A stretch of 23,142 bases of DNA from an uncultured Collinsella sp. GTDB taxonomy: Bacteria > Actinomycetota > Coriobacteriia > Coriobacteriales > Coriobacteriaceae. Made by a program: the position numbers and the translations under genes. The notes beneath the pieces were generated by a model. It was not told the origin of the DNA and made no database searches. It was given only the letters and a program-made list of their open reading frames with translations. The stretch covers positions 1 through 23,142 of the forward strand of contig CALHWR010000095.1 in NCBI GenBank assembly GCA_938036665.1. Direction: 5' to 3'. Of this stretch, positions 1 to 8,205 are shown one piece after another (position 1 is the first letter of the stretch; every line of letters begins with the position of its first letter).

Positions 1-1
1 G

Positions 2-865
2 GCAGACGCTGCAGCTCCGCAGCATCGAGCTCCGGTCATCTGCGCTATTTCGGGTTCGGGCGGTTGCGGCAAGTCGACGATCGTTGCCACCATGGCACAC
101 ACATCGTCGCTGTTGGGCTTGCGTGCCGCCGTGCTCGACCTGGACCTGATGTTTGGAAACCTTTACGACTTGTTAGGCGTCGATGCTCCGCGCGATATGG
201 CGGCACTTATCGAGCCGTCGGCGGCGGGCACGCTCACCGAGCCGGATATCGTAGCCACATCGATGCGCGTGGCGCCGGGCGTTACGCTCTGGGGTCCCGT
301 CGCGGCGCCCGAGCAAGCCGAGCTCATGGCGCGTCCGGTGGAGCTACTGCTTGATGTTCTGCGTCGCGAATCGGACGTGGTCTTTATCGATACCTCGGTC
401 TTTTGGGGCGACGCCGTGGCGGCTGCGGTGGCGGCGAGCGACCGTTGCCTGGTCGTTGGCGATGCGGCGGTGTCGTCCGCGACATCGGCGTCGCGCGTCA
501 TCGAACTGGCAAGTCGAGTAGGTGTGCCGCGCACGCGCATGAGCGCCGTGTTCAACCGGTTCGGTGCGCGCGGGGCAGACGAGGACGTCGCCATGCGCTT
601 TGAGATTGCCTGTGCGTTGAGCTCCAAGATTCGTATCGCCGATGGCGGGCAGGATCTCGCCGCGCTCATGGCGTTTGGGCGCGCTGACGAGGCGGTGGGG
701 CAGACCAGCGCTTTTGCGACTAGCATGCGCGAGGCCACGCGCGAGATGCTCGTGGAACTGGGGTGCGCCGTCGGCCCTTGGAGCGATATGGTCGCCGACC
801 GTGCAACGCGTACCGAACGCCCGCGTATCCGCCTTCCCTGGTCGCGCGAGGGTGATCAGCGATGA
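2..865 (+). CDS. CpaE/TadZ-like pilus-localisation ATPase (5' end outside window)
   Basis: The reading frame is open from base 2, so the gene starts upstream of the window; 287 residues are visible. A deviant Walker A motif of the ParA/MinD type (GSGGCGKST, bases 53-79) is followed by a hydrophobic strand ending in LDLDLMFGN, the pattern seen in CpaE/TadZ proteins. In Tad systems this cytoplasmic ATPase helps place the secretion machine at the cell pole. The N-terminal receiver-like domain usual in CpaE would lie outside the window. An internal ATG at base 92 is not the true start, because using it would remove the P-loop. The stop codon overlaps the next start in an ATGA junction (862-865), so translation is probably coupled to the TadA gene. 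The family call is firm from the motif and context; the polar role is known of the family and not shown here. Confidence 0.85.
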   Translation, partial: ADAAAPQHRAPVICAISGSGGCGKSTIVATMAHTSSLLGLRAAVLDLDLMFGNLYDLLGVDAPRDMAALIEPSAAGTLTEPDIVATSMRVAPGVTLWGPVAAPEQAELMARPVELLLDVLRRESDVVFIDTSVFWGDAVAAAVAASDRCLVVGDAAVSSATSASRVIELASRVGVPRTRMSAVFNRFGARGADEDVAMRFEIACALSSKIRIADGGQDLAALMAFGRADEAVGQTSAFATSMREATREMLVELGCAVGPWSDMVADRATRTERPRIRLPWSREGDQR

Positions 866-2190
866 GCCTGCAAACGAGGATTAAGGCTGCCGGCGCTGCA
901 GCGGCGGCAGCGCCTGTAGATGCGGGGCGTCGCCGCGCGGTGAAACGACGCACCAAGCGCGCCGTGATGGACCGCATGGGTTACGACGAAGTGGCGCGTA
1001 TCAGCGCCTATATCGACCCGGCACTTGCCCGCTCGGAATTGCGTCCTGCGGTGGAGGCGGCGCTCAATGTTGAGGAGTCGACCGATCTCGCGACGCCCGA
1101 GCGCGAGACCATCATCGACGAGATCTTGGATGACGTGGTGGGCTTGGGGCCGTTGCAGCCGCTCATCGAGGACGACACCGTTACCGAGATCATGATCAAC
1201 GGCTGCCGCTCGGCTTTCTTTGAACGCGGCGGCGTCTTGTACCCCATCGAGCATGCGTTTGAGGATGATGAGCAGATCCGTGTGCTTATCGACCGCATTA
1301 TCTCGCCACTTGGCCGCCGTATCGACGAGCGCAGCCCCATCGTCAACGCCCGCCTCAAAACGGGCTATCGCGTCAACGCGGTGATTCCGCCTGTGGCGAT
1401 TGACGGACCGATTCTCACCATCCGAAAGTTCTCGGACCGTATCTGCTCGCTGGACGAGCTCGTGGGGTTGGGATCGCTGCCGCTTTGGTATGCGCAGCTG
1501 CTGTCGTGTGCGGTGTCGCTGCGACAGGACCTGGCGGTTGCGGGAGGCACGGGATCTGGTAAGACCACCCTGCTCAACGCGTTGTCATGTGAGATTTCCA
1601 CCGGCGAGCGCATCGTGACGATCGAGGACTCTGCCGAGCTCAAGTTTGCGCATCATCCGCACGTGGTGCGCTTAGAGGCGCGCGAGGCTTCAATTGAGGG
1701 CGAGGGCGCGGTGACGATCCGCGACCTGGTAACTAATGCCCTACGCATGCGCCCCGACCGCATCGTGGTGGGCGAGGTGCGCGGTGCCGAGTGCTGCGAC
1801 ATGTTGCAGGCCATGAACACGGGCCACGACGGGTCGCTCACCACACTTCATGCGGGTTCAGAACAGGAGACCGTGGTGCGTCTGACGTTGCTTGCACGTT
1901 ATGGCATCGATCTGCCGAGCGAGCTCATCGAGGAGCAGATTGCCATGGCGCTCGACGGCATCGTGATGTCCGAGCGCCACGCCGATGGCAGGCGTTTCGT
2001 CTCCTCGTATTCGGGGGTGCGACGCGCCGCATCGGGTGGCGTAGAGCTCGAGCGCTATGTGACGTTCGATGCCGCCGAGCGCACCTGGACGCTTGACCGC
2101 GAGCCGCCGTTTATCGCAGAAGGCCTGCGGTCGGGGACGCTCACACAAGAGGAGGTGGACGAATGGAGATCACTGTGCCCCTCGTCGTAG
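862..2190 (+). CDS. tadA: TadA/CpaF-family secretion ATPase
   Basis: A 442-residue type II/IV secretion ATPase that should power assembly of the Flp pilus from the cytoplasmic face of the membrane. Visible motifs are Walker A (GGTGSGKTT, residues 228-236), an Asp box (IEDSAEL), a Walker B-like stretch ([12 protein letters not shown]) and a His box ([12 protein letters not shown]). The N-terminal domain contains [12 protein letters not shown] and EIMING, which are typical of CpaF/TadA rather than PilB. Length fits the family. The start at 862 overlaps the stop of the CpaE-like gene, and the 3' end overlaps the tadB start by 28 bases. Family assignment is secure. The substrates are inferred to be the pilin-like proteins encoded downstream. 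Confidence 0.96.
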   Translation: MSLQTRIKAAGAAAAAAPVDAGRRRAVKRRTKRAVMDRMGYDEVARISAYIDPALARSELRPAVEAALNVEESTDLATPERETIIDEILDDVVGLGPLQPLIEDDTVTEIMINGCRSAFFERGGVLYPIEHAFEDDEQIRVLIDRIISPLGRRIDERSPIVNARLKTGYRVNAVIPPVAIDGPILTIRKFSDRICSLDELVGLGSLPLWYAQLLSCAVSLRQDLAVAGGTGSGKTTLLNALSCEISTGERIVTIEDSAELKFAHHPHVVRLEAREASIEGEGAVTIRDLVTNALRMRPDRIVVGEVRGAECCDMLQAMNTGHDGSLTTLHAGSEQETVVRLTLLARYGIDLPSELIEEQIAMALDGIVMSERHADGRRFVSSYSGVRRAASGGVELERYVTFDAAERTWTLDREPPFIAEGLRSGTLTQEEVDEWRSLCPSS

Positions 2191-3089
2191 GGGGCTTGGC
2201 AGGGCTTTCTGTCGCGACGGCGTGCGGAGTGGAACCTCGTGTGCCGCAGGTACCGCCGGCGGAGCTGGCACGTCAGGCGCTCGAGACGGTGGCAGAGAAG
2301 CTGCCGCGTGAGCTGGTGGAAAACGATCTGCTGAAAAAGATCGCCCGTTCGTGGGCATCGCTGGCTCCGGCGCATCGCCTTGGCCTCGTGATCGAAGATG
2401 CTTCGGGACGTTTGGCGTTTCTGCTGCTATCGAGCGGTGTCTGCTGCGTTTTACTAACGATGGTGTCGTTATCGCCCCTCGGATTTGCCTCGGGACTTGT
2501 TGCTCCGTTTGCCGTTGGTGCCGCTTGGGATGGCTTTGAGAGCCGGCGCGAGCAACACGATGCAGAAGAGGCAATGCCCGAGGCGTTTACCGCACTTTCC
2601 ATGTCGCTTGCCTCGGGACATTCGCTGGCCCAGGGCATGCGCTTTGTGGGCGCTCATGCGCAAGAGCCAGTGCATACCGAGTTTTTGCGGGTGGCGGCGG
2701 CGATCGATTGCGGCATCTCGGCGACCGACGCGCTCGATGACTTGCTCGTGCGTATCGACGCCCCCGGTCTTTCGCTTGTGACCTTGGCGCTTAAGGTGTC
2801 TCAGCGCACCGGCGCTCCGCTTGCCGACTTACTGTCCGAGGCGTCGAGCATGGTGGGGGAGCGCATTGAGCTCAAGCGCCGCCTGGATGTTAAGACGTCG
2901 CAGGCTCGCATGTCTGCGCATATGGTCGCGGCGATGCCGGCGGGCATGTGCGCGGTGTTGGCGCTGCTTTCGGCAGATTTTCGTCGCGGTCTTGCGACGC
3001 CCGCCGGCGCGGGCGCTGTGGTGCTGGGTCTTGCCCTCAACGCCGTTGCCCTGGTGGTTATCCGGCGCATTATGCGGGTGGAGCTATGA
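2163..3089 (+). CDS. tadB: TadB-like pilus assembly membrane protein (type II secretion F domain)
   Basis: A 308-residue inner-membrane platform protein. Around residues 75-125 there are two hydrophobic segments. They are followed by a T2SF domain with the usual pattern (EEAMPEAFTALSMSLASGHS, then a stretch with QRTGAPLADLLSEAS), and by two C-terminal membrane helices near residues 260-305. TadB and TadC together form the membrane scaffold on which the TadA ATPase acts. An AGGAGG-like ribosome binding site lies inside the end of tadA, just before this ATG, and supports the start at 2163. The gene ends in an ATGA overlap with tadC. The N-terminal ~60 residues are poorly conserved-looking and cannot be interpreted further. 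Confidence 0.92.
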   Translation: MEITVPLVVGGLAGLSVATACGVEPRVPQVPPAELARQALETVAEKLPRELVENDLLKKIARSWASLAPAHRLGLVIEDASGRLAFLLLSSGVCCVLLTMVSLSPLGFASGLVAPFAVGAAWDGFESRREQHDAEEAMPEAFTALSMSLASGHSLAQGMRFVGAHAQEPVHTEFLRVAAAIDCGISATDALDDLLVRIDAPGLSLVTLALKVSQRTGAPLADLLSEASSMVGERIELKRRLDVKTSQARMSAHMVAAMPAGMCAVLALLSADFRRGLATPAGAGAVVLGLALNAVALVVIRRIMRVEL

Positions 3090-3727
3090 GCGCCCCGGTT
3101 GCAGTTGCGGCTTGCCTGTGCGCCCTGAGTGTATTTGTCGCGACGGGTTTGGATCGGGCGGATGCACGCAAGATCGCAGGGGCCTGCAAGCGCGAGGCGG
3201 TGCTGGTCGCTGCCGCGGGTCGCTCGGTGGTCGATGCTCTGACCGCGCGAGTGAAGGGCGCGGTTGGAGCGGGCGGCCCGGCGCGAGTGTCGCTCGGCGA
3301 AGTTTCCGAGATGATCGATGTTGTGCGCTTGGGTCTTTCGGCCGGTCTTTCGTTTGATGCGGCGCTTGAGATTTTCTGCGCCAACCGCCGGTCAGTGCTG
3401 GCTCTTCGCCTTGAGCGCGCCTGCATGGCGTGGCAGGTGGGCGTGGGCACGCGTGAGGACGAGTTGTTGGCCGCCGCGCGCGACCTGGACGTGCGAGCGC
3501 TCGAGACCTTTGCCATCACGGTGGGGCAGGCGCTCGCCCTGGGTGCCCCACTTGCCGAGACGCTGGCCGCTCAAAGTCGCGAGATCCGTGCGGCTCATCG
3601 CGCCGCGGTCGAGCGCGAGATCGAGCGTGCGCCCGTCAAGCTGCTGATTCCCACCGGCACGCTCATCTTGCCGGCGTTGCTTCTGTCCATATTGGGCCCG
3701 CTGCTGGGAGCAGGCGGGATGATGTAG
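3086..3727 (+). CDS. tadC: TadC-like pilus assembly membrane protein (type II secretion F domain)
   Basis: A 213-residue second T2SF-domain membrane protein, placed immediately after tadB as in other Tad loci. An N-terminal hydrophobic segment (residues 3-21) is followed by the cytoplasmic domain containing VRLGLSAGLSFDAALE and VGQALALGAPLAETLA, and a C-terminal hydrophobic hairpin ends the protein. The frame is open further upstream to an ATG at 2948. The start at 3086 is preferred because it makes the ATGA overlap with tadB and begins directly with a membrane helix. Function as TadB's partner is inferred from family and order. Confidence 0.92.
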   Translation: MSAPVAVAACLCALSVFVATGLDRADARKIAGACKREAVLVAAAGRSVVDALTARVKGAVGAGGPARVSLGEVSEMIDVVRLGLSAGLSFDAALEIFCANRRSVLALRLERACMAWQVGVGTREDELLAAARDLDVRALETFAITVGQALALGAPLAETLAAQSREIRAAHRAAVEREIERAPVKLLIPTGTLILPALLLSILGPLLGAGGMM

Positions 3728-3737
3728 GGAGGAATAC

Positions 3738-3971
3738 ATGAACACGATGACTGACACTGCTGGCAAGGTGCAGGGCTGGGCGTTTTGCCGGGCGGCACAT
3801 GTTCGTCAGCGCGCCAAGGAACTATTGCAGGAGGAGAGTGCGCAGGGTACCACCGAGTATGCCATCTTGGTCGGCGTGCTCGTGGTGATCGCGATTATCG
3901 CCATCGTCGCATTTAAGGGCAAGGTCCAAGATCTATGGAACGCTATCAGCGAGGGCATCAACAGCCTGTAG
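3738..3971 (+). CDS. Flp-type pilin with class III-like prepilin signal
   Basis: A 77-residue protein that is the best candidate for the major pilin. A charged 35-residue leader ends in EESA. The sequence QGTTEY then places a glutamate at +5 of the predicted mature form (cut between A35 and Q36), and a continuous hydrophobic helix and a short polar tail follow. The mature form of about 42 residues is close to the size of known Flp pilins. A ribosome binding site (GGGAGGAAT) sits a few bases before the ATG, making this one of the better initiation sites in the operon, as expected for an abundant subunit. The leader is longer than the usual 10-20 residues, and the ATG at 3747 would also be possible. 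The prepilin peptidase is not in this window. Confidence 0.87.
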   Translation: MNTMTDTAGKVQGWAFCRAAHVRQRAKELLQEESAQGTTEYAILVGVLVVIAIIAIVAFKGKVQDLWNAISEGINSL

Positions 3972-4498
3972 AGGGCGAGCGCCCCGTCGGGGTGCTGCTG
4001 GTGTTTGCTTGCCTGACCGTGGCGATAGCGGCGGTGCTTTGGGGGCTTAACGCCGCGCGGCAGCAGCGTCCTGGGACCGCCTCCGATTTGGGCTCAGATT
4101 CGGCGGTGGCGTCTCAAAAAGATGAGATGCGAGATGCGGACGATTCGGATGTCGCTGTCACGGCGCAAACCTTTCTGCGGGCGCTCGACAAGCGGTCTGG
4201 CACTGCGACGGATTCGCCTGGGGGCAACGCGATTGTGGTTCGGCTTGCATGGTCCGAGGACCGACCGATGACCGAAGCGGCGGCGGATATGCTGCGTTCC
4301 TATCGCGAGGTACCCACGGCGCAACTTGCTCTGAGCGGCTATCTCGACATCAAGGGAAACGTGTGGGGCGCCATCGTGCGTGACGGACGCGGCTGGGTCG
4401 ATATGGTGACGGTTGCTGCGGATACTGGCGATGCTTCGTGTCGTCTGCGCGCCGTGCGCCTGGTCCCGCAAACAATAAGCTCAAAGGAGGGGTCGTGA
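3935..4498 (+). CDS. Unknown membrane-anchored protein of the Tad operon
   Basis: A 187-residue protein with no recognised family. After about 18 polar residues there is one membrane-spanning segment (roughly residues 19-38), then a low-complexity acidic linker (residues 45-75) and a small globular domain containing VAVTAQTFLRALDKRSG and LSGYLDIKGNVWGAIV. Its topology is that of an externally exposed, membrane-tethered protein. The start overlaps the last 37 bases of the pilin gene, and a later GTG at 3992 lacks a good ribosome binding site, so the exact N-terminus is uncertain. The stop lies just before the next pilin gene. Its position between two pilin genes suggests a role in pilin handling or a minor pilus component, but nothing in the sequence proves this. 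Confidence 0.75.
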   Translation: MERYQRGHQQPVEGERPVGVLLVFACLTVAIAAVLWGLNAARQQRPGTASDLGSDSAVASQKDEMRDADDSDVAVTAQTFLRALDKRSGTATDSPGGNAIVVRLAWSEDRPMTEAAADMLRSYREVPTAQLALSGYLDIKGNVWGAIVRDGRGWVDMVTVAADTGDASCRLRAVRLVPQTISSKEGS

Positions 4499-4499
4499 A

Positions 4500-4718
4500 A
4501 TGCATGGCGTTCTGCGTGAGGAGGTTGCCCAAGCGACTGTGGAATACGCCATCGTCACGGTGGCGCTGTTATCGATCGTGCTGGCGATTGCGGGACTTTG
4601 GCGTGCTGGCACCGATGGGCGCTTGGCGGCGCTGGTCGAGCGGGCGGCGTCTCACGGCGTCACCTCGACATCGGTTGTCGACGCTGCTGCGGGTGCTAAG
4701 GACATCGCGCTGTATTGA
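4500..4718 (+). CDS. Small Flp/TadE-like pilin
   Basis: A 72-residue protein with a very short leader (10 residues). The motif QATVEYAIV places a glutamate at +5 after a predicted cut between A10 and Q11, followed by a hydrophobic helix of about 20 residues. A strong ribosome binding site (AAAGGAGG, 4483-4490) precedes the ATG. The mature protein would be about 62 residues, larger than a typical Flp pilin and without the longer C-terminal domain of TadE/TadF. It could be a minor pilin or an initiator subunit. The gene follows the unknown membrane protein directly, and its end overlaps the likely start of the next gene. Confidence 0.82.
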   Translation: MHGVLREEVAQATVEYAIVTVALLSIVLAIAGLWRAGTDGRLAALVERAASHGVTSTSVVDAAAGAKDIALY

Positions 4719-5190
4719 TATCGCGCGCGAGGACCGGGCGCAGTCTACGGTCGAGGCCGCTTTTTTGCTGCCGACGTTTCTGACGCTCATCCTTCTCGCA
4801 CTGCAACCGGTGTGCCTGCTCTATACGCGCGCGGTCATGGAGTCTGCCGCCGCCGAGACCGCGCGGCTCATGACCACGACGACGGCGGAGGACGACGATC
4901 TTAAGGAGTTCACCCGCCGCCGGCTTGCCGCAGTGCCCAACGTTTCGATTTTTCATGCCGGCGGGCCGCTGTCGTGGGATATCGAGCTTGGCCGGGCCGG
5001 TGCGGGTGGCGTCTCGTCCGTGTCCGTTTCCGGCGAGGTCAAGCCGTTGCCCGTGATCGGTGCGTTTGCGCAGGCTATGGGTGGTACCGCCGAGGGCGGC
5101 TACGTTGAGCTCAAGGTCGATGTCTCGTATCAATCGCGTCCCGAATGGCTGGAGGGAGATTATGATTCGTGGATTGCTACATGGGATTAA
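4693..5190 (+). CDS. TadE-like pseudopilin
   Basis: About 165 residues from the preferred GTG at 4693. The frame is open further upstream, but those residues are out-of-frame shadow of the neighbouring pilin. The motif AQSTVEAAFLLP (cut predicted after A16, glutamate at +5) and the following long hydrophobic helix match the TadE family, and the remaining ~120 residues form an extracytoplasmic domain. TadE and TadF are processed like pilins and act in pilus assembly. The start is uncertain: GTG 4693 overlaps the previous gene by 26 bases and has no clear ribosome binding site, and TTG 4675 is an alternative. Its end overlaps the TadG-like gene by 29 bases. Confidence 0.8.
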   Translation: MLRTSRCIDIAREDRAQSTVEAAFLLPTFLTLILLALQPVCLLYTRAVMESAAAETARLMTTTTAEDDDLKEFTRRRLAAVPNVSIFHAGGPLSWDIELGRAGAGGVSSVSVSGEVKPLPVIGAFAQAMGGTAEGGYVELKVDVSYQSRPEWLEGDYDSWIATWD

Positions 5191-7315
5191 GCGTTTCTGG
5201 TCTAGACGCGTTTTGACGCGCCGTCCGAGTTGCCATTGCAAGCGAGGTGGCTTTATGGGTCGAGCCGGTGTCGATCTGTTTATCGAAGACGGTGCCTATA
5301 CCACGCTTTCTTCTGCCGTGGTCATCCTAGTGGTGCTCACATTGTTGTTTTCGTCGACCGCGGCGATATGGAGCATGTCGCGTGCCGGGGACACCCAGGT
5401 GGCGGCTGATAGCGGCGCGCTGGCGGGTGCCAACGTGGTGTCGTCCTATCACACGGCTGCCACGGTGGTTGATGCGAGTATCTTGAGTCTGGGGCTGGCG
5501 GGGTTTGCCACGATCGGGACGGGCCTGGTCGCCATCCTCATCCCGGGTGCCGAGCCGGTTGCCGGCAATATGGTCGACACCGGGATCGAGATCATTAAAA
5601 CGCGCAACAAGTTTGCCAAAAGCGCATCGGAAGGCTTACAGAAAATCGAGACGGCTCTGCCGTATCTGATCGCCGCGCGTGCCACGCAGGCGGTGTCGGC
5701 GCAGGATACCGATAGTGTGACCTATACCGGTACGGCGCTTGCCGTGCCCAGGACATCCGAGTCGGACTTCGCTGCGATCAAAGGGTCCGAGATCTCGACC
5801 GATACCATTAAAGACACATCAGATGATTTAGAGCGTGCGGCCGAGGAGCTGCGGAAGGCTTCTGAGGACACGGCGAAGGCTAAAGAGCGTGCTTGGCTGG
5901 CGGATTGTGGTGGGTCTGACAAGGGCTCGGTCGGCAGCTGTTCTTGCATGTGGGAGCGCGCGAAAAGCCTAACGGATCTCTCCGGTGTTCAAAATCCGCA
6001 TTACTCATCGAGCGTTACGTGGGAGCCTCAAGTTGCCCTTGATCGCGCGAAGGACTACTACCATTGGCGTCTGACAAATGAGAAGCCCCAGGGCTCGAGT
6101 GTCGAGATGAAGGCAGAGTCTGCGGCGCGTAAGGCGTTTTATACCTATGCGAACGCGGAGGTCGATCGGGCATATATAACCGAGAACGGAGACAGGGTTT
6201 CCTCCTATATTCCGCTGCTGCCGCGCAACTCTGATGAGGTTCGGGCGACGGAACTCTATACCGATGCGGTGTGGCCGACTAGCGTGAACGATGACAAGGC
6301 GTATCTGCATTACGGGACGACCTGCCCTAACTATAAGAAAGGGACGCCGAGCGGATTTGCTTCGGTTGCCGATTACGATGGACAGGATAAATGCAGCAAA
6401 TGCCATTTTGGCGTTTTGTCGCTTGGTGCTGTTGCGGCGCCTTCAACCTCTATCGAAAACGGCTTCGAGTATCACTTTGACAAGTTTAAAGACGCCCTGG
6501 AGGACTACGTCGACTGTCGCAACAAGGAGCTCGAGCTCGAGCGTCAGACCGAGGACGAAGCCGACCGTGCGGGCAATGCGTTCGATACCGCCATCAAAGA
6601 ACTTTCCGGTGAGCGCCCGCGTATCGCTCCGCCCGGTCGCAACGGCGTGGTTGCCTTTGCGGTTTCGGGTGCCATCTCGAGCTCCGATGAACTCAACTCT
6701 TCGTTTAACACGGCAGTCAGACTTGGCGATCGCGGTGCCATCTCTGCCGCGGTGCTGGCGCCCGATGGGGCGACGGCGCAAAACAACGTGCTTTCGCGAT
6801 TTTTCTCGACATTGAAGGAACGCTCGGGCGGCGTTGCCGGCGTGCTCGACGGCGTCATGGATGTCTGGGGACGGCTGCTTGTGGGATACGGAGACATCCA
6901 AGGTTCGGCCGACGAACTTATGGACGAGATGATTAAAGGCCTAGGAGGGGGCAGCGGCGCGTTGGGCTCCATTGCATCGTGGCTCGGCGATACCGTTTCG
7001 GCGTCCGTGGCGGCGCTGGGTTTGGAACCGTGCGACTTGCGCCTGCGAAAGCCGGTGCTGACTGATTCCGCCAACGTCATTAAGAGCCCGGGGTCTGACA
7101 TTGCTGGCCTCTCTCAAGCGCAAGACAAACTGCGAAGTATTCCGTTGGGCGTGACCGATCCCAAGGCGCTTTGCGAGGCGTTGGAATATCAAGTCGAACG
7201 CACCATTAGCGGTACGGTGTTCACGCTTGCGGAGATTCCTCTGCCCGGCGGCGGCTCCATCCCGCTCACCGTCGATGTCGCCACGCTGGTTGGCGCTTTG
7301 GGCGGTGGGTCGTAA
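5162..7315 (+). CDS. Large TadG-like secreted/membrane protein
   Basis: 717 residues from ATG 5162, which follows a GGAGGGAG ribosome binding site inside the end of the TadE-like gene. A second in-frame ATG at 5255 (residue 32) also has a GAGGTGG site and gives an N-terminus closer to the membrane helix. The segment DGAYTTLSSAVVILV plus the following helix and ADSGALAGANV is the N-terminal hallmark of TadG-like proteins. The rest is extracytoplasmic: coiled-coil-prone stretches around residues 215-245, a cysteine-bearing middle (C249, C260, C262, C388, C411, C414, C452) and glycine-rich segments near 590-605. TadG proteins are thought to anchor or organise the pilus outside the membrane. The middle segment (about 5880-6420) uses rarer codons such as ATA and AGG and looks more AT-rich than its flanks. 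Confidence 0.8.
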   Translation: MIRGLLHGIKRFWSRRVLTRRPSCHCKRGGFMGRAGVDLFIEDGAYTTLSSAVVILVVLTLLFSSTAAIWSMSRAGDTQVAADSGALAGANVVSSYHTAATVVDASILSLGLAGFATIGTGLVAILIPGAEPVAGNMVDTGIEIIKTRNKFAKSASEGLQKIETALPYLIAARATQAVSAQDTDSVTYTGTALAVPRTSESDFAAIKGSEISTDTIKDTSDDLERAAEELRKASEDTAKAKERAWLADCGGSDKGSVGSCSCMWERAKSLTDLSGVQNPHYSSSVTWEPQVALDRAKDYYHWRLTNEKPQGSSVEMKAESAARKAFYTYANAEVDRAYITENGDRVSSYIPLLPRNSDEVRATELYTDAVWPTSVNDDKAYLHYGTTCPNYKKGTPSGFASVADYDGQDKCSKCHFGVLSLGAVAAPSTSIENGFEYHFDKFKDALEDYVDCRNKELELERQTEDEADRAGNAFDTAIKELSGERPRIAPPGRNGVVAFAVSGAISSSDELNSSFNTAVRLGDRGAISAAVLAPDGATAQNNVLSRFFSTLKERSGGVAGVLDGVMDVWGRLLVGYGDIQGSADELMDEMIKGLGGGSGALGSIASWLGDTVSASVAALGLEPCDLRLRKPVLTDSANVIKSPGSDIAGLSQAQDKLRSIPLGVTDPKALCEALEYQVERTISGTVFTLAEIPLPGGGSIPLTVDVATLVGALGGGS

Positions 7316-7791
7316 TGAGTATCCGCATGCGTCTGCGCGAGGAGCGCGCCCAAGCGACGGTGGAGATGGCAGTGGTTACGCCCGTTTTGCTGGTGCTGGC
7401 ACTCATCGTGTACAACGTCATGATCTTTGCCAGCGCTGTCGCGCGCTTCGACCGCGTGGTGCCCGACATCGTGTTGGCGCACGCCGTGGCGTCGGAGGGG
7501 GAGGGCGACGAAAGCTCTGCCGATGCCTCGGCGACGGTTCAGACTCAAATTCTGAATGCCATGGAAGGCTATGGCTTGCAGATCGAAGTGTCGAGCGAGC
7601 AAGGCGCGGAGGCATCGGATGGTGGCCTGCTCTCCCTATCCGGTACGTTTAGGACCTACACCTGCACCATGCACTATGAGCCGTGGCCGACTTCTCTCAG
7701 CATCGCTGGCGTTTCGCTGGGGGCGCCGACAACGTTGTCGCACGAGCGCGCGGTGACGGTCGATCCATGGCGTCCGGGGGTGGTCATGTGA
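7315..7791 (+). CDS. TadE/TadF-like pseudopilin
   Basis: A 158-residue protein with a 12-residue basic leader, then QATVEMAVVTPVLLVLAL. This gives the same A|Q-x-T-V-E processing motif (cut after A12) as the other pilus proteins of this operon. A single N-terminal helix is followed by a small extracytoplasmic domain with two cysteine/threonine-rich strands near its end. The start overlaps the TadG-like gene's stop as TAATG, and the end overlaps the DUF192 gene as GTGA, so all three are probably translationally coupled. Assignment to TadE rather than TadF is not possible by eye. Confidence 0.82.
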   Translation: MSIRMRLREERAQATVEMAVVTPVLLVLALIVYNVMIFASAVARFDRVVPDIVLAHAVASEGEGDESSADASATVQTQILNAMEGYGLQIEVSSEQGAEASDGGLLSLSGTFRTYTCTMHYEPWPTSLSIAGVSLGAPTTLSHERAVTVDPWRPGVVM

Positions 7792-8147
7792 CCGCGGTCT
7801 CGTCCTACATCGCGTACGCGCGGGCGCTCAACAGGCTGGGTTGGACGCCGGCCGAGTTTGTGGTGGCGGAGTCGTTTGCCGTGCGCCTGCGCGGTATGCT
7901 GGGACGGTGTCCGGTTGCCGCCAACGGTCTGCCGCTCGTCATGGCGTTTCCACGCTGCTCTTCGGTCCATACGTGTTTTATGGCCTATCCCATCGACATC
8001 GCCTTCATCGATCGCGACGGCAATATCCTCGCGCGCTACGAAAGCGTTCGTCCTTGGCGCACGTGCTCCTGCCCCGGCGCCTGGGCCGTACTAGAGCGTC
8101 CTTCAATCATTGTTTCGATCCCTGCTCTCCAACGCGTGCCGGCTTAA
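7788..8147 (+). CDS. DUF192-family protein
   Basis: 119 residues from GTG 7788. An in-frame ATG at 7767 is the alternative start; GTG 7788 is preferred because it forms a GTGA overlap with the preceding pseudopilin gene and has a GGGGGTGG site upstream. The segment VHTCFMAYPIDIAFIDRDG matches the core signature of the DUF192 (COG1430) family, whose members are small beta-rich proteins of unknown function, often secreted. No signal peptide is visible with either start. The protein carries four cysteines close to the signature (in RCSSVHTCF and RTCSCPG). Its place as the last gene of the Tad operon is unusual enough to suggest a link to pilus biogenesis, but that is inference. Confidence 0.8.
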   Translation: MTAVSSYIAYARALNRLGWTPAEFVVAESFAVRLRGMLGRCPVAANGLPLVMAFPRCSSVHTCFMAYPIDIAFIDRDGNILARYESVRPWRTCSCPGAWAVLERPSIIVSIPALQRVPA

Positions 8148-8165
8148 GAATTGGCGACAGCGGAC

Positions 8166-8180
8166 TTTCGTCATACGAAA
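8166..8180. promoter_or_regulatory. Probable operator of the toxin-antitoxin-like pair
   Basis: A perfect 6-bp inverted repeat with a 3-base spacer (TTTCGT-CAT-ACGAAA) lies 26 bp before the first gene of the pair. A plausible -10 box (TAAGAT, 8186-8191) follows directly. Ribbon-helix-helix antitoxins typically bind such short palindromes and repress their own operon, which is why this site is proposed as the operator; binding itself is inferred. Confidence 0.5.
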
Positions 8181-8205
8181 TTGGGTAAGATGGAGGAGAA
8201 GATGC

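Noticed and set aside
2948..3085. A longer N-terminus for TadC
   Set aside because: It would overlap most of the tadB C-terminal region in another frame; the ATG at 3086 gives a normal TadC start and an ATGA overlap.
6392..6406. CxxCH as a c-type cytochrome haem site
   Set aside because: Only one motif, in a TadG-like protein with no distal ligand region recognisable and no cytochrome maturation genes nearby; disulfide or metal binding is more likely.
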